A stretch of 64,000 bases of DNA from Geosiphon pyriformis (lineage: Eukaryota > Glomeromycota > Glomeromycetes > Archaeosporales > Geosiphonaceae): positions 726,604 to 790,603 of the forward strand of contig JAAOMT010000226.1 in NCBI GenBank assembly GCA_016748015.1, given 5' to 3'. The notes beneath the pieces were generated by a model, which ran no database searches, was not told the origin of the DNA, and saw only the letters and a program-made list of their open reading frames with translations. A program made the translations under genes and the position numbers. Of this stretch, positions 23,166 through 33,616 are shown in pieces; the stretch's first letter is position 1, and each line of letters starts with the position of its first letter.

Positions 23166-25020
23166 AATTTCAGCTTAAGCTTCCACATTAATGACCTGAA
23201 TGATATTTTGTAAATGGTGTTTAAATTATTACGTAATCTGACAATTATTTATTTTCTTTTAGCAACATTATTTCGTATTAATTTTTAGAGTTTTATTATT
23301 TCTTCTGAAACAATTAAACATTAAAATCAGCTTTGATTTCTATTTTATTCAATTTTTCTTATACTTAACTATTATTTTTAAGATAATTATAAACTATTTT
23401 GAATTCTTAATCTTTTTTTGGTTAATTTTTTTGATTAAACAATAAAAATATTTTGTTATTTATATTTTATAGAAGAAAGCATTAGCACCTTAAATGATAA
23501 TAAATTTATTATTATTATAATTATAATTATTATTATTATAACATTAAAATTCGTTTTATTCTATATACCAAACAAATATATTTTGCAAAACTATAATAAT
23601 AATAATAATAATATATGAAAGTTTGAAATAAATAGAATACTATTTTATATAAAAATAATCGTTATTTTAACTTTAATATTATACATATTTTTAAATATTT
23701 CAATTTTTTTTTTGTATCGGAAACATAAATTAATATTTAAAAAATATATTTAATTCTTTTTTAAATGCAATTTTTACAATTGTAATATTTTTCTTTAATG
23801 AAAAAAATTTATAAAACCAATTTATTTATTTCAAAAATACATATTATAACTGTAAAAAATTTATGTAAATTCAGAATATTTTCTGACATGTTTATTATTA
23901 TAATTTAATGATCGATAAAAATAAAAATTATTAAATTTAAAAATATATTTTTCACTATATCAATCATGTTTATTTTAAAAAAAATTTTAAATTGTATTTT
24001 ATCTTAATTAAAAATATTTTAAATAACATATTTTAAAAATTCTTTTTATCAGATAAATTTATACATTAAATAAAAACATCAACGTAAATTATAATTTTTT
24101 AATAAGTATTTGTGCATTAAAAATATTTGATAGAAATTATCGTTCAAAAACCTCATCGTATATTATTAAATTCACAAAATAACGTGTGCATTTTTATCAA
24201 CAAAACATGAAATGAAACGAAATCTTAATAATTAGTTATTTGGTTTTTAATAAAAATTTTAAGCTCAAATTACTACTTAACATGTCTTGCAAATTGAGCT
24301 TATTTTTTTAATTTCTCAATCCTCTGCAATTCAAATTATCAGTATATATCTTTTATTTTTTACTTTTTCAAGATTTGGTTTCAGACTTTAAAATAGATGA
24401 TTAAACTAATTTCACCAAAAATATTATAAAATAGTAATGAAAGAAGATAGTATTGTTATGCGTACTCTTCTTAGTGATATGTCACCAGTATTTGATTCAG
24501 AAATTGTTTCAAAGGGAAAAACTTAGTTACCAATTACACTAAATGTGGTTTGAAAAACAGGAGGCAATTAGCTTTACAACTCTAAAATCATTAAAATCAA
24601 TTATATCAAAAAGACTTAATTTTCAAGTCCAATATTGTATGAGGCGCCAATTTAATATGAATTAATTTTTTTTAAGCAAAGAAAGATTTTGTTCAGATAT
24701 TTTATTTATGTTTGATTCAACAATCAATCTGCCTTCAAGTCTATTACGATTCATCAATTCAAAAACTCTCTCTGGCTGTATGCGAAAAGAAATTCATTTC
24801 ACAGAAATAGAATGTTCTTTGAGCATAGTGTGAAAGATAAGATGATTGCAAGGCATGATTTCTAATGATAAATAAGAGATATAAAAAATTGATAAACGCA
24901 AATTCCTCTAATATTTATATAGTAAATAGCAATCCCTAAAGCCACCACAAATATCCAAGTTATACATATACACCCACAAAAGAAATTCACATACTCTAAT
25001 TTATTTATCTAAATTTAGCA
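23166..25020. other. AT-rich gene-free block
   Basis: The first kilobase (about 23200-24130) is nearly pure A and T with ATT/ATA-rich runs and very few CpG steps. The rest is less extreme. No gene or RNA is recognisable. Confidence 0.6.
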
Positions 25021-25054
25021 AAGGGAAGGGGAAGGGGAAGGGGAAGGGTAAGGG
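25021..25054 (+). repeat. G-rich GGGGAA tandem tract
   Basis: Four to six G-runs of three or four separated by AA or TA (gggaaggggaaggggaagg and onward). Such spacing can form a G-quadruplex. It lies about 300 bases beyond the stop codon of the DPBB gene. The repeat unit is not a permutation of TTAGGG, so I do not call it telomeric. Confidence 0.7.
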
Positions 25055-25350
25055 TATAATTTACAAGTTTTAATAATACAAAAAAAGATACATTAATTTT
25101 AAGGGAATAAAAGACTTACTACCTAGTTTTTTTTCGGGGGGTTGAAAAAGAAAAAAAATTTGAGTGTTTAAACAATTCATTTGTGTTTGACGAAGTGTGT
25201 GTTATGTGTTTTTGTTGCACGGAAAATAATGAGATAAGAATACCTCAAAGGTGTCTGTTTTGAGGATTTTTGCAAGATTTTAAGAGCAACAATGATTTCC
25301 ATTTTCCGAGTGAAGCGTAAATTGAACTTTTGAGTTTTCCGCTTTCTATT

Positions 25351-26217
25351 TTATATGTAACTCCAAGTGATTGAGATACGACCTTTTGATGGGTCTGCAA
25401 GTTGGTTGAACACAACTGGCGCCATATCAACGTCTCCACTCTTGCATTCTGGGCATCGATCTTGGATAGTAGCAGTTGCGGATTTACCCTCATGATAAAT
25501 TCTGATTTGTTTGCCACACAGACTGTTTTTATTGGGGTTTCCATTTGGGGTAGATGGATCAAAGTCAGGTGCAGCCATGGCAACCACTGCATCATTATCG
25601 CCGTCAGTTTGACCACACGCACCAAGGCCTGGGTTATAGTAAGTACCTTCGCCTGATCTTGAACCACTACCGCCAGTTGATGAAGCCACTGGTTCTTTGG
25701 TTGGCTGTGGAGCTTCAGTTGTGGTTGGTGCTGGAGCTTTAGTTGATGAATGTGTGACAGTGGGCTCGGGAGTGGGCTCAGCAGTTGGCTCAGCAGTTGG
25801 TTGTGGAGCTTCTTGAGTTATCGTTTCGGTTTCAACAGGAGTTTCAGCAGGAACAGTCTCAACAGGAGCTTCATTAGGAACGTCTTCAGCAGGGATTTCA
25901 ACAGGTTTTGATGCTTTTGGATGACGATTCTTGGAACGATTTTTGGAATGATTATTCGGGAAAGTTGATGTTAGAGGAAAATCAAATGCTGGGAGGACCT
26001 CAGTATCTGAGAAATTAGGAATATTCAGTTGATGGCCCTTATGTTTCACTAGCTTCAAAGAACTTTTGCAATTTTTCTTGCCACCAGGACATTTTTTCGA
26101 ACTTTTGGTCGATTTTTTGGCCCTCTTTCTTTTAGGTACTGGGCTGGCAATAATGGACTCGACTATGAGAATAAGAATCGTGAATAGGAGGATGACTTTA
26201 CCGAGAGTGAACTTCAT
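25351..26217 (-). CDS. Secreted double-psi beta-barrel (RlpA/expansin-like) protein
   Basis: Single-exon gene of 288 residues. Signal peptide (GKVILLFTILILIVESIIAS), then a Lys-rich region with KKCPGGKKNC, then a long Thr/Pro/Glu-rich low-complexity linker (about 100-185) likely to be O-glycosylated. The C-terminal domain (about 190-288) is a double-psi beta-barrel: GTYYNPGLGACG, the DAVVAMAAPDFD block, CGKQIRIYHEG, ATIQDRCPECKSGDVDMA and the ending GRISITWSYI. The Asp in DRCPEC and the DMA motif match the barwin/expansin fold used by fungal loosenin-like proteins, which loosen or bind wall polysaccharides without clear hydrolysis. Fungal proteins of this layout are secreted and act on fungal or plant walls. 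The gene is complete from ATG to the WSYI end. Confidence 0.9.
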   Translation of the reverse strand: MKFTLGKVILLFTILILIVESIIASPVPKRKRAKKSTKSSKKCPGGKKNCKSSLKLVKHKGHQLNIPNFSDTEVLPAFDFPLTSTFPNNHSKNRSKNRHPKASKPVEIPAEDVPNEAPVETVPAETPVETETITQEAPQPTAEPTAEPTPEPTVTHSSTKAPAPTTTEAPQPTKEPVASSTGGSGSRSGEGTYYNPGLGACGQTDGDNDAVVAMAAPDFDPSTPNGNPNKNSLCGKQIRIYHEGKSATATIQDRCPECKSGDVDMAPVVFNQLADPSKGRISITWSYI

Positions 26218-28163
26218 CTTGAATTTGTAGGTTTGATGATTAATTGAATTATTTTTACCCGAAAAATATATAAACTAACAATTTTTTAGCTGTTTGAATG
26301 AAAATTTGGGCTCTAAAAATTAATTTTTTTCTGAAACGACACAGTCGAGATAGAAACTTTTGGAATTATCAAATGGTCTTTTTCTTTCAAGAAAGAAAAA
26401 GATTTGTTGAAGATTGTAGTAAAACGAAAAGAACTGGTCCCTTTTTTATAAGAGCAACAGAAGAATGGGCAGGTGTTTGGGACGAAAATTTAATCAGAAG
26501 ATTGACGTAATTAATTTTAAATTAATAATTTGAACACAAAAATATTACAAGAAACAAGAATGACCAATTACGCTCAGCGTTAATGGAAATATACAAACAG
26601 ATAAATAAGTTGCGAATTAAGAATTTAATACACCTACAATGAAATTAAAAACGGCAAGCCGTTTGTAGAGTGTAATTAAGAAAAAGAAAACAAAAAAAAT
26701 CAAAATCCTACAAACAAAATGTTTTGTCGGTAAAGAACGGATTTTCTGGTGAATGAGGGTGAATTGAATTCTTTTATAGAGTAATTTTCTAATGGTGTAA
26801 ATGCTCAACTGAGTACTCGATGTCGTATCACACGGGGCAACGTGTTCCAAAGGGTGAGTGAGACTCTTTCAAAAAAAAATTTGCCTGCGTTTCGTTGATT
26901 CTGCTGTGCATCCAATTGCCCAAAATTTCATAAAATTTTATGCAGATATAATATTTTGATGAATTTATTTTGGCATACATTGTTCGTTCGTTTGTTTATT
27001 TGTATAATATTATTTAACTATTAGATGCAGTAAGTCAACCGCATAGCATAATGTTTTACATTAAAAAGACTACGAAAAATAATTATATTTTCGGTACTTA
27101 TCGTTGTAAACTTTTTAAGTTGGATTATATTTTGTAGACATACACACAAAATTCAAAAGAAATCAAGAGAAATAAAAAATCACTTGACTATCTCTCGATA
27201 ATTCATTTCACCCAATTTGTATAGTTTAGATTAGATATTTCTAAATTTAGTATATCAATGAAGAATACCACGTTTTTCTAAGGGTAAGTTCTCAATTTTG
27301 AAGGTATTCCTGAAATTGATAAGATTACACGGATGACAGGGGCAAAATACTGGGTCATTTTTTTTTAGATTTTTTATTGGGAACTTTTTTTTTTCCAAGA
27401 AATCGCCAGATCAAGGAACAGAAGCGATGCCGAAAGTGGTTATATTTTGAAACGGTTGGATGCACCAAAAATCATGTAGGGCTATTCTATTCGATCAACA
27501 TGTGCATTAAGATACATTAAATAGAAATTTGGAAGAATTCTGTGTTACTTGATTTTTTCAAATTGTGATATGTCACGAATTTGTAAATGGTATTTAAAAA
27601 ACGTGAGACGTGATACACCTGAAAGATAACCTGTTTCTGAAACATTTGATATGATTCAAAAAGGAGAAAATTATATAATTTTTGGATTATACCATTCAAT
27701 TTGAATCAGAGTAGGAAGGAAGAGAAAGAGATGAAAATAAATTTTTGTAAAGTTTTCATTCTTTAGAATTACTGCAATCAGCATATTAAATTTATCGTTT
27801 CAATCAATGAAAATAGAAACTTTAACAGAACAGTTTTAAATGTCATACTTTTAGATTTTTTTTTAACTCCGATTTCAATCCGACCCATTTACCTTCTTTA
27901 CCAAAATTCTCATTGAATTATTATTATTATTATTATTATTATTATTGAAATAAAATTGCATTTAGCATTGCATTAATGAACGAATAAAATTTAAATTATC
28001 CTGTTTTCCCGATAAAGTTCAACTTACTCGATAGTTCTAGCCTTTAATAATCCTTAACAGGGTATGATTTTGACCAAAGATCTTGTTGTTTGGACACAAA
28101 ATGAATAATGACAGCAAATATTTTACATTATTTAATCGAATAAATAGTTTTTAACTAGTCAGC

Positions 28164-28195
<32 letters not shown>

Positions 28196-29693
28196 TAATT
28201 AGTTAGTTAGATAAAATAGATAGTTAATTAGTTAGATAAGATATTAATCTTACAATTACATGTTTACATCTGATACCGGGTAATTAATAAATAATAGTAC
28301 AAGTATTTCTCTCAAAGATCAAAAAGCCTAAAACTTTATTTCTTTTACAATTTTATTGCTACCAATTGTTAAATCGGTTTAAATGTTTTTTACAGTTTAA
28401 ACTAAAAAATTTTCTTTCTAAACTTTTCTATTGCAAAAAGAATATTTAATGGTTAACAGACAGGTTAAATTGTTTAACCAAGTTAGTTGGGATGGATCAT
28501 TCTGTATAATGATTGAATATTTGACAATTAGATTTTGTAAATATTTTTAAAATTCTTTTTGATTTGAGGCTAAATTTTACTAATATTTTAGTCTTAATCT
28601 CTCCTTGTTCTCTTATCCTTATCTTTGAACTCTGGGCTGTGGTGAACTCGATCTGGGAGTTTGAATTTTCCATTTTTAGTAAATCATTGGATTCTTCATA
28701 AACTCAGATTTCCAAAGTTACACATGCTAAAACTAGATTCACCGAGTTTGATATACCCCTCAAAAATGGTCATACAACATATTTTATTTTTTCAATTAGA
28801 GATCTTTGACCTTCACGGGTTCACTGTTTTATTTGTTTACCTTAAGAGTGCTTACCCGGTTTTTCTTTGGGAGCTTACAGTATAACTGTTTTCTTTTTTT
28901 TCCATGCATTTCTCTGATCAGATCATTTATCGCGTCAATTATGCACACAAATAAACTATTTTATAGTCATAGAACAAAATAATTCAAAAATAAAATGCAT
29001 TTGAATTTTCAAAATATAGGTTTTTACTAAATTTATGGATCTAAATCTAAATTCTCTTGTTAAAATATATTATATTTTCATAAAGAAAACCCTTTTCTCA
29101 TTTCAAAATTGTAAAAAAAAATTTATTTATAATAAAATTAACTTATCCCAATTCAAATTTTTTGTAAAAAAAGTTCAAAATAAAAGGGTTTTTTATATAT
29201 GTATGTATGTATGTATTTATTAATGCTATGAAATAAAAAAAAATTCAAATTAAATTATCAACAAAATAATAATTGGAAGTTTCATGTTTCAAAATCGGCT
29301 TCACTAATCAAATGACTTTACACCTTAAATGCACTGAAAAATAAAGTTTATTAAATTTTTGTTTCATTAGGTAACATAAAAATTATGTATAACCAAGTCA
29401 TCTATTAAATGTTATCCTATGGCTTAAAGAATTATGCAGGGCTTCTTTTTGCCACTAACTATTAGAGTTTCAGTTTGAACTCTGATGATTGGTTTTTAAT
29501 TAAAAATATAGTAAAACAGTGATTAAAACTATAATCTAAAGTTTACCCAATAGTTTTTAAGATTTCTTTCAGGCTTGTCTTCATATGCAGATAAGGTTTT
29601 CAGCTGAATCAAAATAAATTAAATCGTTATTTCAATAAATTAATTTACTTTTGAGGCTTAATTTTCTCATGTGTTAACCTCATAAAAGTTTTG
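26218..29693. other. Long intergenic region with microsatellites
   Basis: About 3.5 kb without a gene I can support. Contains an ATT repeat at 27917-27946, a TAGA repeat at 28164-28193, and a TATG repeat near 29199-29219. Several open frames of 60-77 codons show no family motif or splice structure. Confidence 0.5.
28164..28193. repeat. TAGA tetranucleotide microsatellite
   Basis: About seven tandem TAGA units followed by degenerate TTAG units to about 28240. Confidence 0.9.
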
Positions 29694-29695
29694 TA

Positions 29696-30057
29696 CAGAC
29701 GGTCACACGATATTAAGTCGAATTTTTCAAAATCGGAAAAAATTTTAAAGATTGCAATAATAATAATAATAATTGCGCTTGCGTGGTTATAGTTTTCATA
29801 ACAAAAAGAATCAGTTGACAATTCTAAATGTATACACAAATGGGTCACCAAAAACATCTTGGTAAAAACGAACGAACGAACGATTAGAATTATCAAAAAA
29901 TAGTTTTTATTTAAAAAGAAATCATAGTGATCGAAAATCCATTGTTGATAAACTTTCTGAACGTCGAATTCTCCGAGAAATCCCCCCCCCCCCAAAAAAA
30001 ATGCAGCAATAAGAAGATGCCAAAAAATTTGCTTACTCAATCTGTGTCACCCGTTTG
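29696..30057. mobile_element. MITE-like non-autonomous Tc1 element
   Basis: A 362-bp unit flanked by TA on both sides (29694-29695 and 30058-30059). Its ends cagacggtcacacg and, on the opposite strand, caaacgggtgacacag form a short inverted repeat. The left half, read on the minus strand, is similar to 5065-5247 next to the Tc1 relic (shared ctttttggcgacccatttgt / gtttttggtgacccatttgt and the ends), so it is probably a deletion derivative of the same family. The interior has a C12 run, an AAT repeat and a CGAA repeat. The open frame at 29645-30040 is an accident of this element. Confidence 0.72.
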
Positions 30058-30723
30058 TACAAATGATTACTAATAAATAATTCCTGAAATTTGGTTTTTT
30101 TTTTCTAACCTCAATAAGTAACAGAGGTAAATAAAGATAATTGGTTTATCTCGTTAATATTTTTCAGCTAATAAGATAATGCCAAAATGATGAGAATAAT
30201 TTTGATAAACATAATTAAAAATTATTATTATTATTATTATTATTTTGAATTCATGACATGATAATTGAGTAGCTAGATATTGGCTAATTTTTATTTTAAT
30301 TATCTCTGACAGGTTAAATGTTAAATTTTTTAATTATTAATGATATATTGCACTCAAAAATTTATTTTTTAATCTTTTTCACATTTCATTTACGCCAAAC
30401 AATCAAATGAAAATTATTTTTCTCACATCCTAAACCATATGTATGGAGAAAAATGGTTAATGAAAATTAAATTTTTCAATGAACTCTGAATTTTATGAAT
30501 TGATCAAATTTCACTCGTTCAGTTAATCATATGTATTAAATTTATTAAAAGTTTCTATAAAGGTATCATAGACTGAAAAGTGAAAAAATGCTCATATGTG
30601 TATGAAGATTATTTCCCTTAATTTCAAAAATTATGAAACGAATTATATCTCAATCATAATTAAAAATGGGTATCTATTTAATTTATAGCCTTAACCAGTA
30701 AATCAAATTGATACTTTTTATGA

Positions 30724-30755
30724 ATTTATTTATTTATTTATTTATTTATTTATTT
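30724..30755. repeat. TTTA tetranucleotide microsatellite
   Basis: Eight tandem TTTA units. Confidence 0.9.
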
Positions 30756-31197
30756 GCAATTTTTTGAGTTATTTTCTTATTTAATTTTTATACTTATGAA
30801 TCAATAATTTGTAAATTTTGATTTGTTTATATTATAAATAAATAAATAAATAATATAAAATCTTGTCCATTAAAGAATTGAATTGAAATGAAATGAAAAC
30901 ATCTATTATTATTAATATCAACCCTAATTAGATATCATAGAAAAAAAAAGTCATGTTCATACCTGCAATGTTGATATCAAAAGTGATAAAACAATGAATT
31001 TCTATTTAGAGTTCTTTTGAACATTTCGTCATACTCATCTATGCAAAAACCTACTAATTTCAGCAGCATAAGCCATTTCCATCGAAAATGTGCTCGTATA
31101 ATTAATCTGGTTTATTACCCCCCTCGAATCAGTAGCTTGCTGGTGTTTCTTCCAATTTTTTACTTTCAAAGTTTCTATTTGTGGTTTTACAATTTGA

Positions 31198-31198
<1 letters not shown>

Positions 31199-31228
<30 letters not shown>

Positions 31229-31243
31229 ATGATTATGATGATG
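31199..31243. repeat. GAT trinucleotide microsatellite
   Basis: Tandem GAT units with two interruptions, in non-coding sequence. Confidence 0.9.
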
Positions 31244-32775
31244 AAATGAACATACATTGCATATAGGTCTCATCTCTTTTCATCCCCCCTAAAGAATCCA
31301 AAAATATGTGAGCATCAACGCCATTAGCTAAATGGAACATCATCCGCGTTTACCTTACAGATTTCTTTTAAAAGTTGTTGGCGTGCGCAATTCTGATAAT
31401 CATAAAGCACTACTTATGACTTCCAGCTTGCAGTTTTGATCCAATTGAAAGCCTCAAAGGTTTCATGTTAATTTAAATGACTTTAGAGCCTTGAATGTTC
31501 TTTATTCTAAGGAGAATTGATTGTATAATGAAAACTTATTTAACCAAAGTAAATTGACATCAGTTAATGATTTCAGAACTGTAAGAAGTTGTTCACAGTC
31601 TTTTTATATTCAGTTCACATACCATATTGGCTCCAAATTTCATCCAGAAATCCAGATATAGTTATATGATCTAGTGAATTCTTTTAGAATATTCTAAAAA
31701 GTTGAAAATTTTTTTTTTCTTATAAAAAGTTGAAAGAACAAACGTTATAAATTTTTACAATGTAGATCGTGGCTAAATAATGTACAAACTTCGAAAAGCA
31801 GGAACATGAAACTTATATGATACCAAAAAAAAAACAAATTAATATTGCCAAATATGAAAAGACAATAAGTTTTTTTTTTTAAAAAAAAAGTTTGTCATTT
31901 TAGTTGCTTATTGCGGAATTGTGAGCTCTTTCAAAAAATCAGAACAAAATATATTTTAATGACCTAGTTTAAACCTATAAATTTTGTAAAAATTTGCTTT
32001 AATAATAAAAGAACAAGTAAACATTTTATCATTGAAAATTATAATATACAAAATTTTCAAAAAAAAATTCATCTAATAAAATCATTATAATATATAAAAA
32101 AATGTTTCAATGAAAAATTAAAATGATTAATCAACAAAACAATTTGAATTACATTTATTAAGTGGGATTTTTATTATTAATAACATCTCTAATTAATATA
32201 TATAATTTCATATTATTCAAATCTATTATTATAGCTAAAAAGTTTGGGAATAAGTATTTTAAATGTATAATTCCAATTAAAATTTTCGCTCCAAATATTC
32301 CTAACCCTTATTATTCAACCAAATTTTCGATCATGGAAGAAAATATTTATTTGATAGATACTAAAAATATTTTACATAATTTGAATAATTTATCGCTTAA
32401 ATAATAGTTTGCTTTCTTTAATCCTAATGCAATTTTAACAAAATAATAATATGTTAAATGTTTGAAAGCGAAAAATTTAAACGAATTTAAATTCAGATTG
32501 GCAAGAAGGTTTTAAATTAACAAGTTAACAGCGGATAACCTTTTAATTTTTCTAATCTCAATCGAAATTAATTAATTAGTTTTAGATTTAGATTTATTTT
32601 ATTTCCAAAACTGAGATAAAATTAAATAGGTTTGTTTTGTAAGATGCGTCTTTGAAAAATATGCTCATGTCTATTTTTTAAATTCTATGTTAAAATAATT
32701 GAAAATAAATAAAAACTAGTAAAGTAGCAGAGTTATAAAAAAAAATATTGTTCATCTCTGATTCAAAAGTTTTGT

Positions 32776-33441
32776 TTAATAATAAACCTTGGGGTTATGA
32801 TTGCCATTACCATTACCATTGAAATCACCATTATTATGATTACCATTGATTGAGCCTAATATTATTGTTTAAAGAGTAAGAATTATTCAACGAGCAAATA
32901 TTTTGGATAAAATTACAAATAAAACTTACCATGCCAATCACCAATATTACCATTTCCATTATTACTACCATTAGCAATACCATAATTGTATGATCCATTA
33001 TAGGAACCATTATTGCTTCCAATATTATTGTTACCGTTATTTGAACCACTTGCCGGGTCTGAACTTCCTATTCCATTATAAGAGCCATTATTGCTTCCAA
33101 TATTATGGTTGCCATTGTTTGTACCCGAGTTACTGACACCGTTGTTACTTCCTATATTTTGATTTCCTCCATTGCCATTACCGATATTACCTTTACCAGT
33201 GTTACCACCTTTAATGTGAATCAACAACAAAATATTTAAATACAGGTTTTCTATTGATACCAAATTAAGTATTTATCTAAAAATCTAACTTACATCCGAT
33301 ATCATTAAAGGTTACAGTGCATTGGCTAATATCGTAACCAGATAAATTTTTTTTTGTTTGAACAGGTGCTGCTGAAACATTTAGCAAAGCAGTAAGAGAA
33401 ATGAGAGTGATGAAGAAAAGAGTAAAATTTTTTAATGACAT
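32776..33441 (-). CDS. Secreted N-x-G-x-x pentapeptide-repeat protein 2
   Basis: Three minus-strand exons (33441-33294, 33208-32930, 32855-32776) give 168 residues. Signal peptide (LKNFTLFFITLISLTALLNV then SAAP), a short linker with one Cys (QCTVTFNDIG) and a second Cys at the repeat start (CGNTGKGNIGNGNG). The repeat body is N-x-G-x-x with NIG, NNG and SYNG variants, and a short insert GSSDPASGSNNG. It ends in a Asn/Gly/His stretch. It is the closest paralog of the gene at 43732, sharing the DPASGSNNGN insert and both intron positions. The first intron splits the Cys codon after its first base, whereas in the plus-strand paralogs it splits after the second base. Function unknown; likely secreted. 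Confidence 0.85.
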
Positions 33442-33586
33442 TTTTCCTGAATTTTGTGGTTAGGGTTTATTTGATTAATTCTTTGAGAAAATGAAATAAA
33501 TTAAAATAAAATAAACTTTTTTAAGCTAGGAAAGGTAGAATTGAAAGCGTATTTAAAGATTAAAAGACAAGTTTCTTGGTTAAATT

Positions 33587-33616
33587 GGGGGGTGGGGGGT
33601 GGGGGGAAGGGAGGGG
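33587..33616 (+). promoter_or_regulatory. G-rich tract upstream of a repeat-protein gene
   Basis: Five G-runs of four to six separated by single T, or AA/A (ggggggtggggggtgggggg and onward). It lies about 145 bases upstream of the start codon of the divergently read gene at 33441 and could form a G-quadruplex in or near its promoter. Regulatory role is inferred only from position. Confidence 0.5.

Larger units (their letters stand above)
30060..32775. other. Long intergenic region with microsatellites
   Basis: About 2.7 kb without a gene I can support. Contains an ATT repeat (30221-30243), a TTTA repeat (30724-30755) and a GAT repeat (31199-31243). Open frames such as 32162-32404 are AT-rich and motif-free. 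Confidence 0.5.

Noticed and set aside
25402-25742. Plus-strand frames opposite the DPBB gene
   Set aside because: Shadows of the long minus-strand coding exon whose domain is unambiguous.
28164-28240. Regular short repeats resembling a CRISPR or array
   Set aside because: Pure tetranucleotide microsatellite without spacers; nothing in the window has repeat-spacer structure, and the DNA is eukaryotic.
29645-30040. 131-codon minus frame
   Set aside because: It reads through the MITE, its poly-G and AAT repeats and its terminal repeat; no motif beyond element sequence.
32162-32404. 80-codon plus frame rich in Ile, Asn and Lys
   Set aside because: Composition equals translated AT-rich DNA, starts at a non-ATG codon, and has no motif or splice context.
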